Origin: Streptomyces violaceoruber
GTDB lineage: Bacteria > Actinomycetota > Actinomycetes > Streptomycetales > Streptomycetaceae
Assembly (NCBI RefSeq): GCF_033406955.1
Contig: NZ_CP137734.1
Coordinates: 1,240,001 to 1,304,000 of the forward strand
DNA: 64,000 bases
Reading direction: 5' to 3'
Positions 17,946 to 27,717 of this stretch are shown here, one piece after another. Each line of letters opens with the position of its first letter. The stretch's first letter is position 1. The position numbers and the translations under genes were made by a program. The notes beneath the pieces were generated by a model. The model worked only from the letters and a program-made list of their open reading frames with translations, had not been told where the DNA came from and searched no databases.

Positions 17946-18692
17946 CTACGCCGGGGACTTCCTGAACGCCGCGAGGGTGAAGACCGGGTCGGGCCGGGGC
18001 CGGTCCTGGTCCGGCAGGACGGCCAGCCGCGCGGCGAACTCCTCGGCGAGCGGCTCGCCCGGCGGCAGCGTGACGAACCAGCCGCGCCGCAGGTCGGCGA
18101 CGGTCCGGCGGGGACTGCGGCCCTGGCCGTGTCCGGTGAAGCGGGCCCCGCCCACGGGCTCCAGGCCGTACTCGCGGGCGTACGCCTCGACCAGGTGGGC
18201 GGCGTCGTGCGCGACGCCGGCCGGCCGGGCGGCGAGCACGGCGTCGATGTCGCTGCCCACGTTGTGCGAGGCGCCCTTGTCGACGGTGGTCACATAGGTC
18301 CCGCCGGGCCGCAGCACGCGGGCGCACTCGGCGACGATCGCCCGCACGTTCTCGGCACCGCCGGCCAGGTGCAGCAGCCACACGCTGGCGACGGCGTCGA
18401 ACTCCCCGTCGGCGAAGGGCAGTCGACGGCTGTCGGCGAGCACGACGGCGCCGGGCAGCCGGGCCGCGGCGCGGCGGGCCATGGCGGGGGCGAGGTCGAC
18501 GCCCACCACCCGCAGGCCGTCCCGTCCGACGACGATCCGCCGGGTGACGATGCCGGTGCCGCAGGCCACGTCGAGCAGTCGGCGGGCCTGCCGCGGCACC
18601 AGGCTCAGCACGCCCTCCGCGGCCGCCGCGGCCCGGGGCTCGCCGCCGCGGGAGTCGTCGTAGCGTTCCGCTTCCTTGTCGTAGTCGAGCAC
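17946..18692 (-). CDS. Class I SAM methyltransferase
   Basis: 248-aa methyltransferase. Motif I LLDVACGTGIVTRRI, motif II VVGVDLAPAM, and LRPGGTYVTTVDKG are clear. The GTG start at 18692 is 4 nt after the stop of the pterin dehydratase gene, so the two are probably co-transcribed. Acceptor unknown; a small-molecule substrate is likely from the UbiE-like layout. Confidence 0.85.
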   Translation of the reverse strand: MLDYDKEAERYDDSRGGEPRAAAAAEGVLSLVPRQARRLLDVACGTGIVTRRIVVGRDGLRVVGVDLAPAMARRAAARLPGAVVLADSRRLPFADGEFDAVASVWLLHLAGGAENVRAIVAECARVLRPGGTYVTTVDKGASHNVGSDIDAVLAARPAGVAHDAAHLVEAYAREYGLEPVGGARFTGHGQGRSPRRTVADLRRGWFVTLPPGEPLAEEFAARLAVLPDQDRPRPDPVFTLAAFRKSPA

Positions 18693-18696
18693 ACCG

Positions 18697-19002
18697 TCAG
18701 TGTGCCCCGTGGCCGGCGGCCAGGTCCTCCACCCTGCGGGCGAGCTCGACGTCCTTCTCGGTGACGGCCCCGCCCGCGCTGTGGGTGTGCACCGCGAGGG
18801 CGACCGTGTGGTAGCCGAGGGTCAGGTCGGAGTGGTGGTCGAGCTCCTCCTGCACCTGGGCGACGTGGACGACCATCGCGGCCGCCGCGAAGTGCGAGCC
18901 GAGCCGGTAGGAGCGGGTGAGACGCCCGGCGTCGAGGGACCAGCCGGGCAGGGTGGCCAGCCGCTCCTCCACCTCCTGCGGCGACAGCGGTTCGGCGGGC
19001 AT
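18697..19002 (-). CDS. Pterin-4a-carbinolamine dehydratase
   Basis: 101-aa PCD/DCoH-fold protein that dehydrates 4a-hydroxytetrahydrobiopterin. The family pattern is visible in the middle: AQVQEELDHHSDLTLGYHTV with the paired active-site histidines, then TEKDVELARRVE. Length is typical (about 100 aa). Upstream sequence AGGAGAG supports the ATG at 19002. It is first in a two-gene unit with a methyltransferase and divergent from an XRE regulator. Confidence 0.92.
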   Translation of the reverse strand: MPAEPLSPQEVEERLATLPGWSLDAGRLTRSYRLGSHFAAAAMVVHVAQVQEELDHHSDLTLGYHTVALAVHTHSAGGAVTEKDVELARRVEDLAAGHGAH

Positions 19003-19091
19003 GGGCTGCGCTCCTCTCCTGGGCGGGTTCGCCTCAGCCTGCCACAGCGCGGCCGCTCCGGCGCGCCCCGGCGTCGACTACCGTTCCGGGT

Positions 19092-19910
19092 ATGACCGCA
19101 CTCGTGTCCGGCACCTCCCCCGCCACCGACCGGGGCGTGGGCCCGATGCTGCGCGCCTGGCGGGAGCGGCGGCGGGTCAGCCAGCTGGAGCTGGCGCTGC
19201 GCGCCGACTCCTCCGCCCGGCACATCAGCTTCGTCGAGACGGGCCGTTCCCGGCCGAGCGAGGAGATGGTGCTGCGCCTCGCCGAGCACCTGGACGTCCC
19301 GGTGCGCGAGCGCAACGCACTGCTGCTCGCGGCCGGTTACGCCCCGCACTACCCGGAGACCCCGCTGGACGACCCCGCGCTCGGCGCCCTGCGAGAGGGC
19401 ATGGAGCGGCTGATCCGGGGCTACGAGCCGTATCCGGCGCTGGTCGTCGACGCGACGTACCGGGTGCTGGCGGCCAACCGGGGGATCGCGATGCTGATGG
19501 ACGGCGTCGCGGAGCACCTGCTCACGCCGCCGCTGAACGCCATCCGGCTGACGCTGCACCCGGACGGCCTGGCGCCGCGCATCCGCAACCTGCGCGAGTG
19601 GCGCGGACACCTGCTGGAGCAGATGGAGCGGCAGATCGCCCTGCACCGCTCGCGGCCGCTGCGGGAGCTGTACGACGAGGTGGCCGCCTATCCGGTGCCG
19701 GAGAGCGTGCCGGGCGCGGAGCCGGACGAACCGGTGCCGTACTTCGCGCTGCCGATGCAGATCGAGCACGAGGGACACGTCCTGTCGTTCATCTCGTCCA
19801 TCTCCACCTTCAACACCCCGATGGACGTGACGGTCGCCGAGCTGGCCATCGAGACGCTGCTCCCGGCCGACCCGGCGACGGTCAAGTACCTTCAGGCGCT
19901 GCTGCCCTGA
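19092..19910 (+). CDS. XRE regulator with MmyB-like ligand domain
   Basis: 272-aa regulator. Residues about 18-75 form a Cro/CI-type HTH (MLRAWRERRRVSQLELALRADSSARHI split by turns), followed by an MmyB-like LBD with PYPALVVDATYRVLAANRG. This architecture in Streptomyces usually controls an adjacent oxidoreductase or membrane gene and is thought to sense fatty-acid-like ligands. The 3' end overlaps the convergent membrane gene by 19 nt; the 5' end is divergent from the pterin dehydratase gene. The target could be either neighbour. Confidence 0.88.
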   Translation: MTALVSGTSPATDRGVGPMLRAWRERRRVSQLELALRADSSARHISFVETGRSRPSEEMVLRLAEHLDVPVRERNALLLAAGYAPHYPETPLDDPALGALREGMERLIRGYEPYPALVVDATYRVLAANRGIAMLMDGVAEHLLTPPLNAIRLTLHPDGLAPRIRNLREWRGHLLEQMERQIALHRSRPLRELYDEVAAYPVPESVPGAEPDEPVPYFALPMQIEHEGHVLSFISSISTFNTPMDVTVAELAIETLLPADPATVKYLQALLP

Positions 19911-20317
19911 TCCTGCCTCAGGGCTCCGTGCTGGAGCAGCGCGAACGCGGCGACGACGAGGGCCTGGAGCACCGTCCACACCGCCCCGGCCGTGGTGGGC
20001 GTGAGCCACAGGGCGAGGGCGGCGAAGCTGACGGCCGCCCAGGCGAGGTTGGCCTCGACGACGGCCCGGACGGCGAGCGCCGGGGGCCGGGAGCGGGCGG
20101 CCAGCAGGCCCACGCACCCGGCGTACACCGCGAGGAAGGCCCCGAGGGCGAGGAGCAGGCCGGAGCCGGCGCCGAGGCAGCGGCCGAGCGGGCCGGACAG
20201 TGCGAGGTAGGCGAGCGCGTTGGCGCCCGTCACCGCCGCGTCGAGGGCCAGGAAGCGGCGGAGCATCAGCCGCGGTTCGGCCGTACGGGCGAGTGCGGCA
20301 AGCTGGTGCGTGGACAT
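19892..20317 (-). CDS. Four-helix membrane protein, unknown function
   Basis: 141-aa hydrophobic protein with four predicted transmembrane helices (around residues 22-42, 52-70, 83-103 and 108-128). GGAGGA sits 9 nt upstream of the ATG at 20317. No family motif recognised. It converges with, and overlaps by 19 nt, the MmyB-type regulator gene; convergent overlap implies that the two are not expressed strongly at once. Confidence 0.75.
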   Translation of the reverse strand: MSTHQLAALARTAEPRLMLRRFLALDAAVTGANALAYLALSGPLGRCLGAGSGLLLALGAFLAVYAGCVGLLAARSRPPALAVRAVVEANLAWAAVSFAALALWLTPTTAGAVWTVLQALVVAAFALLQHGALRQDQGSSA

Positions 20318-20545
20318 GGCGAGTCATCCTCCGTCGGGTCGGAGACGCTGGGGTCGGGCCGGGTCCCGGGCCGGAGTGCGCCGGACCGGAACCCGGTGGC
20401 TCCACGATCCCGCGGCGCACGGGGACGGTCGATTACCCGCCGGGTCATGCGTCCGGCCCGAGAATGATCCACGAACACCCCTGTGAGACTGACAGAGGAA
20501 CATGACAGACTGCGACGAGACTTGGGCGCGTTGGGGAGGCGTGGC

Positions 20546-21409
20546 GTGAGCGAGCGACGGGCCGCACCCACCGTGGGCCAGGTGGTCCTCGGCAGACGGC
20601 TGCAGGAACTGCGGGAGACGGCGGGACTCAAGCGCGAGGAGGCCGCCAAGGTGCTCCGCGTGGCCCCGGCCACCGTGCGGCGCATGGAAATGGCCGAGGT
20701 CTCGCTGAAAATACCGTATGTCCAGATACTGCTGACGGCGTACGGAGTCGCCTCCGACGAGGTCGCGGCGTTCGTCGCGCTCGCCGAGGAGGCGAACCAG
20801 CCGGGCTGGTGGCAGCGGTACCACGACGTGCTGCCGGACTGGTTCAGCCTGTATGTGAGCCTGGAGGGCGCCGCCCGGATCGTCCGGTCCTACGAGCCGC
20901 ACTTCGTCCCCGGGCTGCTGCAGACCGAGGACTACGCGCGCTCGGTCCTGGAGGCCGGGACGATCGGCAACGCGGGCGCGGACGCGGTGGAGCGGCACGT
21001 GTCCCTGCGCATGGAGCGGCAGCGGCTCCTCGACCGTCCGGACCCGCCCCACCTGTGGGTGGTGATGGACGAGACGGTGCTGCGGCGGCCGGTGAGCATT
21101 CACGGCCGGGTGATGCGCGAGCAGCTCGACAAGCTGCTGGAGTTCGCCGCCCGGGACCGGGTGACGCTCCAGGTCGCCGAGTTCGAGGACGGGCCGCACC
21201 CCGGCACGTACGCGCCGTTCACCCTGTTCCGCTTCGCGGAGCCGGAGCTGCCCGACATGGTCTTCACCGAGTACCTGACGGGCGCCCTGTACCTGGACTC
21301 CCGTACCGAGGTCTCGGCGCACCTGGAGGTCCTGGACCACATGACGGCGCGCGCCGCCTCGACCCAGCGCACCGAGAAGGTCCTGCGCGAGTACCGCGAG
21401 AACTTCTGA
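20546..21409 (+). CDS. XRE-DUF5753 transcriptional regulator
   Basis: 287-aa Streptomyces-type regulator. An XRE HTH (about residues 10-65, GRRLQELRETAGLKREEAAKVLRV) is followed by DUF5753 with the hallmark YEPHFVPGLLQTEDYAR. The frame is open 21 codons upstream, but GTG 20546 has GGGGAGG 6 nt before it and matches the usual short N-terminus. These regulators often sit beside a DUF397 peptide; here the partner position is held by a PF04672 methyltransferase 49 nt downstream, another frequent pairing. Confidence 0.9.
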   Translation: MSERRAAPTVGQVVLGRRLQELRETAGLKREEAAKVLRVAPATVRRMEMAEVSLKIPYVQILLTAYGVASDEVAAFVALAEEANQPGWWQRYHDVLPDWFSLYVSLEGAARIVRSYEPHFVPGLLQTEDYARSVLEAGTIGNAGADAVERHVSLRMERQRLLDRPDPPHLWVVMDETVLRRPVSIHGRVMREQLDKLLEFAARDRVTLQVAEFEDGPHPGTYAPFTLFRFAEPELPDMVFTEYLTGALYLDSRTEVSAHLEVLDHMTARAASTQRTEKVLREYRENF

Positions 21410-21458
21410 CCGGCGACGACCCGGCACCCGCACCCGGCCCCTGAGGAGACGACACCGC

Positions 21459-22274
21459 ATGACCGGACCCGAGCCCGCCTCCGCGCCTCTCGACACCAGC
21501 AGGCCGCACCCGGCCCGGGTCTACGACTGGTGGCTGGGCGGCAAGGACAACTACCCGGTGGACGAGGAGCTGGCCCGCAGGATCCTCGCGGCGGACAGCA
21601 CGGCGGTGCGCGGGGCCCGCGCGAACCGGCGGTTCATGCACCGGGCGGTGCGTACCCTCGCCGAGGCCGGGATCCGGCAGTTCCTGGACATCGGCACCGG
21701 CATCCCCACCGAGCCGAACCTGCACCAGGTGGCGCAGGCGGTGGCCCCCGAGTCGCGGGTCGTCTACGCCGACAACGACCCGATCGTCCTCCGGCACGCC
21801 GAGGCACTGCTGCACGGCTCGGCGGAGGGTGCCACCGAGTACGTCCACGCGGACGTCCGGGACCCGGACCGGATCCTGCGGCTGGCGGGCGAGTCCCTGG
21901 ACTTCGACCGGCCCGTCGCCCTGTCGCTGGTGGCCCTGACCCACTACCTCGGCGACGCCGCCGACGGCGACGACGTGCACGGGCTGCTCAAGCGGTACAA
22001 GGACGTGCTCGCACCGGGCAGCCACCTGGTCCTCTCGCAGGTCACGCCCGATCTGAACCCGGCGGCGGTGGGGAAGGCCGCGGAGCTGTTCGCCCGCGGC
22101 GGCACGCCGTTCCACCCGCGCTCCCTCACCGAGTTCGCGCGCTTCTTCGACGGTCTGGAGCTGCTGGGCCCCGGCATCATCCCGGTCACCGGCTGGCGGC
22201 CGGACCCCGAGGACGTGGCGGCCCAGACGGAGGGCATCGTGCCGGTGTACGCGGGGGTGGCCCGCAAGCCCTGA
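21459..22274 (+). CDS. PF04672 (DUF574) SAM-dependent methyltransferase
   Basis: 271-aa protein of a family expanded in Streptomyces. Signature stretches are ARVYDWWLGGKDNYPVD, FLDIGTGIPTEPNLH (SAM motif I) and VVYADNDPIVLRHA (motif II). ATG 21459 follows CTGAGGAGAC. It lies 49 nt downstream of an XRE-DUF5753 gene on the same strand, likely one transcript. Acceptor unknown; family members are developmental or regulatory in a few reports, but no specific role is shown here. Confidence 0.9.
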   Translation: MTGPEPASAPLDTSRPHPARVYDWWLGGKDNYPVDEELARRILAADSTAVRGARANRRFMHRAVRTLAEAGIRQFLDIGTGIPTEPNLHQVAQAVAPESRVVYADNDPIVLRHAEALLHGSAEGATEYVHADVRDPDRILRLAGESLDFDRPVALSLVALTHYLGDAADGDDVHGLLKRYKDVLAPGSHLVLSQVTPDLNPAAVGKAAELFARGGTPFHPRSLTEFARFFDGLELLGPGIIPVTGWRPDPEDVAAQTEGIVPVYAGVARKP

Positions 22275-22422
22275 CCCGCTCCGCGCACCGGCCCCCGTAC
22301 GTCCGGCGACCCGCCCCCTGACCCGTACGGGCGCCGCGAACAGGTGCGCTTCCGCGTCCGGCCCTAGGTTCGTGAACCAGGGCCTGGCGAGCACCCGGGA
22401 CCGGGTGAGCAAGGGAGCGCAC

Positions 22423-25400
22423 GTGACCGACACGCGGACACCGCCCACCGAGCCGGGCGCGGCGCTGCTGCGCGCGGGACGGTTCTTCCGGCCGGGCACC
22501 GCCGCACCCGACCTGCACAGCGTCGGACTCGTCGGCGGGCGGGAGTCGGACGCCTTCTACCGGGACCGCTGGAGCCACGACAAGGTCGTGACGTCGACGC
22601 ACGGCGTGAACTGCACGGGTTCGTGCCGGTGGAACGTGTTCGTCAAGGACGGCATCATCACCTGGGAGACCCAGGCCACGGACTATCCGTCGGTCGGCCC
22701 CGACCGCCCCGAGTACGAGCCGCGCGGCTGCCCCCGGGGCGCGGCGTTCTCCTGGTACACCTACTCCCCCACCCGGGTGCGCTACCCGTACGTGCGCGGG
22801 GTGCTCCTGGAGATGTACCGGGAGGCGAAGGCCCGGCTGACGGACCCGGTGCTCGCGTGGGCCGACATCCAGGGCGACCCGCAGCGCCGGCAGCGCTACC
22901 AGCGGGCGCGCGGCAAGGGCGGCCTGGTCCGGGCGAGCTGGGACGAGGCGGTCGAGATGGTCGCCGCCGCGCACGTGCACACGATCCGCACCCACGGGCC
23001 CGACCGCATCGCGGGGTTCTCGCCCATCCCCGCGATGTCGATGGTGTCGCACGCGGCGGGGGCCCGCTTCCACTCGCTGATCGGCGCCCCGATGCTGTCG
23101 TTCTACGACTGGTACGCCGACCTGCCCGTGGCGTCCCCGCAGGTATTCGGCGACCAGACGGATGTGCCGGAGTCGGGCGACTGGTGGGACGCGGCGTACC
23201 TGATCATGTGGGGTACGAACGTGCCGGTGACCCGCACCCCGGACGCGCACTGGATGGCGGAGGCCCGCTACCGGGGGCAGAAGGTGGTCGTGGTCTCGCC
23301 CGACTACGCCGACAACACCAAGTTCGCCGACCAGTGGCTGCACCCGCACCCCGGGACGGACGCCGCGCTGGCGATGGCGATGGGGCACGTGGTGCTCAAG
23401 GAGTTCTTCGTCGACCGCGTCACCCCGTTCTTCGACGACTACGTACGGCGCTTCACCGACCTGCCGTTCCTGGTGACGCTGACCGAGCGGGACGGCGCGT
23501 ACGTGCCGGACAAGTTCCTGCGCGCCGCCGACCTGGGGCAGGGCGGCGACGACGCCTACTGGAAGACGGTCGTGCTGGACGAGGCGACGGGCCGCGCGGT
23601 GGTCCCGAACGGCTCGCTGGGCTTTCGCTGGAACGAGGCCGACCAGGGGAAGTGGAACCTGGACCTGGGCGACGTACGCCCCCGGCTGAGCCTGCACGGC
23701 CACGAGATGGCCTCGGGCGTGGAAGTGCTCCTCCCCCGCTTCGACACCGAGGGCGGCACACACGGGCAGGGGCGCGGCGACGTCCTGCGCCGCGGGGTGC
23801 CGGCGACGCGCCTCGGCGGGGCGACCGGGCCGCTGGTGACGACGGTCTTCGACCTGATGCTGGCCCAGTACGGCGTGACCCGGCCGGACCTGCCGGGCGA
23901 CTGGCCGGCGTCGTACGAGGACGCCGACGCGCCCGCCACCCCGGCCTGGCAGGAGACGCACACCTCGGTCCCGGCGGCGGCCTGCGTGCGCATCGCCCGG
24001 GAGTTCGCGCGGACGGCGGAGCGGTCCAAGGGCCGGTGCATGATCCTGATGGGCGCGGGCACCAACCACTGGTTCCACTCCGAGACGATCTACCGGGGCT
24101 TTTTGGCCCTGCTCCAGCTCACCGGCTGCCAGGGCCGCAACGGCGGCGGCTGGGCGCACTACGTGGGCCAGGAGAAGTGCCGTCCGGTGACCGGCTGGGC
24201 GTCGCTGGCCGCCGCGTCGGACTGGTCGCGCCCGCCGCGCCAGGCGATCGGCACCGGGTACTGGTACCTGCACACCGACCAGTGGCGCTACGACCGGTTC
24301 CGCGCCGACGTGCTGGCCTCGCCGCTGGGCGAGGGGCGGCTGGCCGGGATGGCGGGCGCGGACTGCCTCGCCCTGTCGGCGCGCACCGGCTGGATGCCCT
24401 CGTACCCGACCTTCGACCGCAACCCGCTGGAACTGGGCGAGACCTTCGGCGACCCGGTGGCGAACGCGGTGGCCGAACTGCGGGCGGGGACGCTCAGGTT
24501 CGCGGGCGAGGACCCGGACGCCCCGGAGAACTGGCCGCGGATCGTGACCCTGTGGCGGGCCAACCTGCTCGGTTCGTCGGGCAAGGGCGCCGAGTACTTC
24601 ACCAAGCACCTGCTGGGCACCCAGTCCTCGCTGCGCGCCGAGGAGGCCGCGCCCGGCGAGCGGCCCCGGGACGTGGTCTGGCACGAGGAGGCGCCCGAGG
24701 GGAAGGCCGACCTGCTCCTCTCGCTGGACTTCCGGCACACCTCGTCCACGCTCCTGTCCGACGTGGTACTGCCCGCCGCGACCTGGTACGAGAAGCACGA
24801 CCTGTCCAGCACGGACATGCACCCCTACGTCCACGCCTTCTCCCCGGCGGTGAACCCGCCGTGGCAGGCGCGCACCGACTTCGACACCTTCAAGGTCCTC
24901 GCGGAGAAGCTGAGCGAACTGGCCGAGGACCATCTCGGGGTGCGCAAGGACCTGGTGGCGGCGCCCCTCCAGCACGACACCCCGGGCGAGATTGCCCAGC
25001 CGGGCGGTGTCGTACGGGACTGGCGGCGCGGGGAGTGCGAGCCCGAGCCCGGGAGGACGATGCCGAACCTCGTCGTCGTGGAGCGCGACTACACGGCGAT
25101 CGGCGCCAAGTTCGCGGCGCTGGGCCCGCTGGTGGAGACCAAGGGGCTGCCCGCCAAGGGCATCACCCTGAAGCCGGACGAGGAGGTGGCCCGGCTGCGT
25201 GAGCTCAACGGCGCGGTGCGCGGCGGCCCGGCCGACGGGCGTCCGGCGCTGGACACGGCGGTGAAGGCGGCCAACACCATCCTGGCCCTGTCCGGCACCA
25301 CCAACGGCCGTCTGGCGACCCAGGGCTTCCACACCCTGGAGGCGAAGACCGGGCAGGAGATGGCCCACCTGGCCGCCGAGCACGAGGGCAAGCGGATCAC

Positions 25401-26118
25401 CTACGCCGACACCCAGGCGGCGCCCGTGCCGGTGATCACCTCGCCGGAGTGGTCGGGCAGCGAGGCGGGCGGGCGGCGCTACACGGCGTTCACGCTCAAC
25501 ACCGAGCACCTCAAGCCGTGGCACACCCTCACCGGCCGGCAGCACTTCTTCGTCGACCACGACTGGATGCACGAGCTGGGCGAGGCGCTGCCCGTGTACC
25601 GGCCGCCGCTGGACATGCACCGGCTGTTCGGCGAACCGCGACTGGGTCCCGACGGGCACCGCGAGGTGACGGTCCGCTACCTCACCCCGCACAACAAGTG
25701 GTCCATCCACTCCGAGTACCAGGACAACCTGTTCATGCTGGCGCTGTCCCGGGGCGGGCAGACCATCTGGATGTCCGCCGAGGACGCGGCGGCGATCGGC
25801 GTCGCGGACGACGACTGGATCGAGGCGGTCAACCGCAACGGCGTCGTCGTGGCCCGCGCGATCGTCTCGCACCGCATGCCACCGGGCACGGTCTTCATGC
25901 ACCACGCGCAGGAACGCACGGTCAACGTGCCGCTCACCGAGACGACCGGCAAACGCGGCGGCGTCCACAACTCGCTCACCCGGCTGCTCCTCAAACCGAC
26001 CCATCTCATCGGCGGCTACGCCCAGTTGTCCTGGGCGTTCAACTACCTGGGCCCGACGGGCAACCAGCGCGACGAGGTGACCGTGATCCGGCGCCGTTCC
26101 CAGGAGGTCGAGTACTGA
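22423..26118 (+). CDS. narG: Respiratory nitrate reductase, molybdenum alpha subunit
   Basis: 1231-aa catalytic subunit reducing nitrate to nitrite on the cytoplasmic face. The FS0 [4Fe-4S] binding region HGVNCTGSC is near residues 60-68, followed by WETQATDYP and EPRGCPRGAAFSW. The bis-MGD-binding regions (IMWGTNVP, NGGGWAHYVGQEKCRP) are intact. Three in-frame GTGs are possible (22372, 22405, 22423); 22423 has AAGGGAG at ideal spacing and fits the family N-terminus. The gene overlaps narH by one base (TGATG). In S. coelicolor the homologous Nar1 operates in resting spores, which fits the dormancy flavour of this region; that link is from knowledge, not sequence. Confidence 0.96.
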   Translation: MTDTRTPPTEPGAALLRAGRFFRPGTAAPDLHSVGLVGGRESDAFYRDRWSHDKVVTSTHGVNCTGSCRWNVFVKDGIITWETQATDYPSVGPDRPEYEPRGCPRGAAFSWYTYSPTRVRYPYVRGVLLEMYREAKARLTDPVLAWADIQGDPQRRQRYQRARGKGGLVRASWDEAVEMVAAAHVHTIRTHGPDRIAGFSPIPAMSMVSHAAGARFHSLIGAPMLSFYDWYADLPVASPQVFGDQTDVPESGDWWDAAYLIMWGTNVPVTRTPDAHWMAEARYRGQKVVVVSPDYADNTKFADQWLHPHPGTDAALAMAMGHVVLKEFFVDRVTPFFDDYVRRFTDLPFLVTLTERDGAYVPDKFLRAADLGQGGDDAYWKTVVLDEATGRAVVPNGSLGFRWNEADQGKWNLDLGDVRPRLSLHGHEMASGVEVLLPRFDTEGGTHGQGRGDVLRRGVPATRLGGATGPLVTTVFDLMLAQYGVTRPDLPGDWPASYEDADAPATPAWQETHTSVPAAACVRIAREFARTAERSKGRCMILMGAGTNHWFHSETIYRGFLALLQLTGCQGRNGGGWAHYVGQEKCRPVTGWASLAAASDWSRPPRQAIGTGYWYLHTDQWRYDRFRADVLASPLGEGRLAGMAGADCLALSARTGWMPSYPTFDRNPLELGETFGDPVANAVAELRAGTLRFAGEDPDAPENWPRIVTLWRANLLGSSGKGAEYFTKHLLGTQSSLRAEEAAPGERPRDVVWHEEAPEGKADLLLSLDFRHTSSTLLSDVVLPAATWYEKHDLSSTDMHPYVHAFSPAVNPPWQARTDFDTFKVLAEKLSELAEDHLGVRKDLVAAPLQHDTPGEIAQPGGVVRDWRRGECEPEPGRTMPNLVVVERDYTAIGAKFAALGPLVETKGLPAKGITLKPDEEVARLRELNGAVRGGPADGRPALDTAVKAANTILALSGTTNGRLATQGFHTLEAKTGQEMAHLAAEHEGKRITYADTQAAPVPVITSPEWSGSEAGGRRYTAFTLNTEHLKPWHTLTGRQHFFVDHDWMHELGEALPVYRPPLDMHRLFGEPRLGPDGHREVTVRYLTPHNKWSIHSEYQDNLFMLALSRGGQTIWMSAEDAAAIGVADDDWIEAVNRNGVVVARAIVSHRMPPGTVFMHHAQERTVNVPLTETTGKRGGVHNSLTRLLLKPTHLIGGYAQLSWAFNYLGPTGNQRDEVTVIRRRSQEVEY

Positions 26119-27713
26119 TGCGCCCGATGGCCCAGGTAGCGATGGTCATGAACCTCGACAAGTGCATCGGCTGCCACACCTGTTCGGTCACCTGCAAGCA
26201 GGCATGGACCAACCGGCGGGGTATGGAGTACGTCTGGTTCAACAACGTGGAGACCCGCCCCGGACAGGGCTACCCGCGCCGCTACGAGGACCAGGACAAG
26301 TGGCGGGGCGGCTGGGAGCTGAACCGGCGCGGCGCGCTGAAACTGAAGGCGGGCGGCCGGTTCAAGAAGCTCGCCGGGATCTTCTCCAACCCCCGGCTCC
26401 CGGAGATCAAGGACTACTACGAGCCCTGGACGTACGACTACAAGAACCTCACCGACGCCCCGCTCGGCACCGACTACCCGGTCGCCCGGCCCGTCTCCCA
26501 GCTCGACGGCAAGCCGATGAAGATCGGCTGGTCCTCCAACTGGGACGACAGCCTGGGCGGCGCCCCCGCCTACGGCGACCTCGATCCCATGGTGGAGCGC
26601 ACCCGGCAACAGGCCTCGGAGAAGGTGCGGTTCGCGTACGAAGAAACGTTCATGTTCTACCTGCCGCGCATCTGCGAGCACTGCCTGAACCCGTCGTGCG
26701 TGGCGTCGTGCCCGTCCGGGGCGATGTACAAGCGCTCGGAGGACGGCATCGTCCTGGTCGACCAGGACCGCTGCCGGGGCTGGCGGATGTGCGTGACCGG
26801 CTGCCCGTACAAGAAGGTGTACTTCAACCACCGCACCGGCAAGGCGGAGAAGTGCACCTTCTGCTATCCGCGCATCGAGGTGGGCCAGCCCACCGTCTGC
26901 TCGGAGACCTGCGTGGGGCGGCTCAGATACCTGGGGGTCGTCCTCTACGACGCCGACAAGGTGACCGCGGCCGCCGAGACACCGAACGAGCACGACCTGT
27001 ACGAGGCGCAGTTGGGTGTCTTCCTCGACCCCGAGGACCCCGGGGTGCGGCGGGCCGCCGAGGAGGCGGGGATCCCGTTCGACTGGATCGAGGCGGCCCG
27101 GCGCTCCCCCGTGCACGCGCTGGTGAGCAAGTACAGGGTCGCGCTGCCCCTGCATCCCGAGTACCGCACGATGCCGATGGTCTGGTACATCCCGCCGCTG
27201 TCGCCGGTCGTGGACGCGCTGACGGAGACCGGGCACGACGGCGAGGACGCGGACAACCTGTTCGGCGCGATCGACACGCTGCGCATCCCGCTGGAGTACC
27301 TGGCCGAGCTGTTCACCGCCGGTGACACCGGGCCGGTGCGGGCGTCGCTGGAGAAACTCGCCGCGATGCGGGCCCACATGCGGTCGGTCAACCTCGGCGA
27401 GGACCCGGACCCGGCCGTCTGCGCGGGCGTCGGCATGCGGCCCGAGGAGATCCAGGAGATGTACCGGCTGCTGGCGATCGCCAAGTACGAGGAGCGGTAC
27501 GTGATCCCGACGGCGGCCGTCGGGGACGCGCACCGGCTGGAGGCGTCCGCACTGCCGGACACGTGCAGCCTGGACACCGACGGCGGTCCGGGCATGGGCG
27601 GCGACGGGCCGTTCGGCCAGGACTCGGGACGCAAACGGCTGCCGCTGGTGCCGGTGGAGAACTTCCACATCCTGCGCAGGCGGCAGACCGCGGACGACGA
27701 GAGGGAGGTCTGA
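26118..27713 (+). CDS. narH: Respiratory nitrate reductase, iron-sulfur beta subunit
   Basis: 531-aa electron-transfer subunit. Four Cys clusters are visible: CIGCHTCSVTCKQAW near residue 15, CEHCLNPSCVASCPSG, CRGWRMCVTGCPYKK in which Trp replaces one Cys and so gives the 3Fe-4S centre as in E. coli NarH, and CTFCYPRI with CSETCVGR. ATG 26118 overlaps the narG stop, implying translational coupling. The open frame extends 223 codons upstream inside narG and is a shadow. Confidence 0.96.
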   Translation: MRPMAQVAMVMNLDKCIGCHTCSVTCKQAWTNRRGMEYVWFNNVETRPGQGYPRRYEDQDKWRGGWELNRRGALKLKAGGRFKKLAGIFSNPRLPEIKDYYEPWTYDYKNLTDAPLGTDYPVARPVSQLDGKPMKIGWSSNWDDSLGGAPAYGDLDPMVERTRQQASEKVRFAYEETFMFYLPRICEHCLNPSCVASCPSGAMYKRSEDGIVLVDQDRCRGWRMCVTGCPYKKVYFNHRTGKAEKCTFCYPRIEVGQPTVCSETCVGRLRYLGVVLYDADKVTAAAETPNEHDLYEAQLGVFLDPEDPGVRRAAEEAGIPFDWIEAARRSPVHALVSKYRVALPLHPEYRTMPMVWYIPPLSPVVDALTETGHDGEDADNLFGAIDTLRIPLEYLAELFTAGDTGPVRASLEKLAAMRAHMRSVNLGEDPDPAVCAGVGMRPEEIQEMYRLLAIAKYEERYVIPTAAVGDAHRLEASALPDTCSLDTDGGPGMGGDGPFGQDSGRKRLPLVPVENFHILRRRQTADDEREV

Positions 27714-27717
27714 CCCG

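Noticed and set aside
24000..26000. Very long minus-strand open frame opposite narG
   Set aside because: It is a shadow frame typical of high-GC coding DNA; narG has full-length family similarity and an intact operon.
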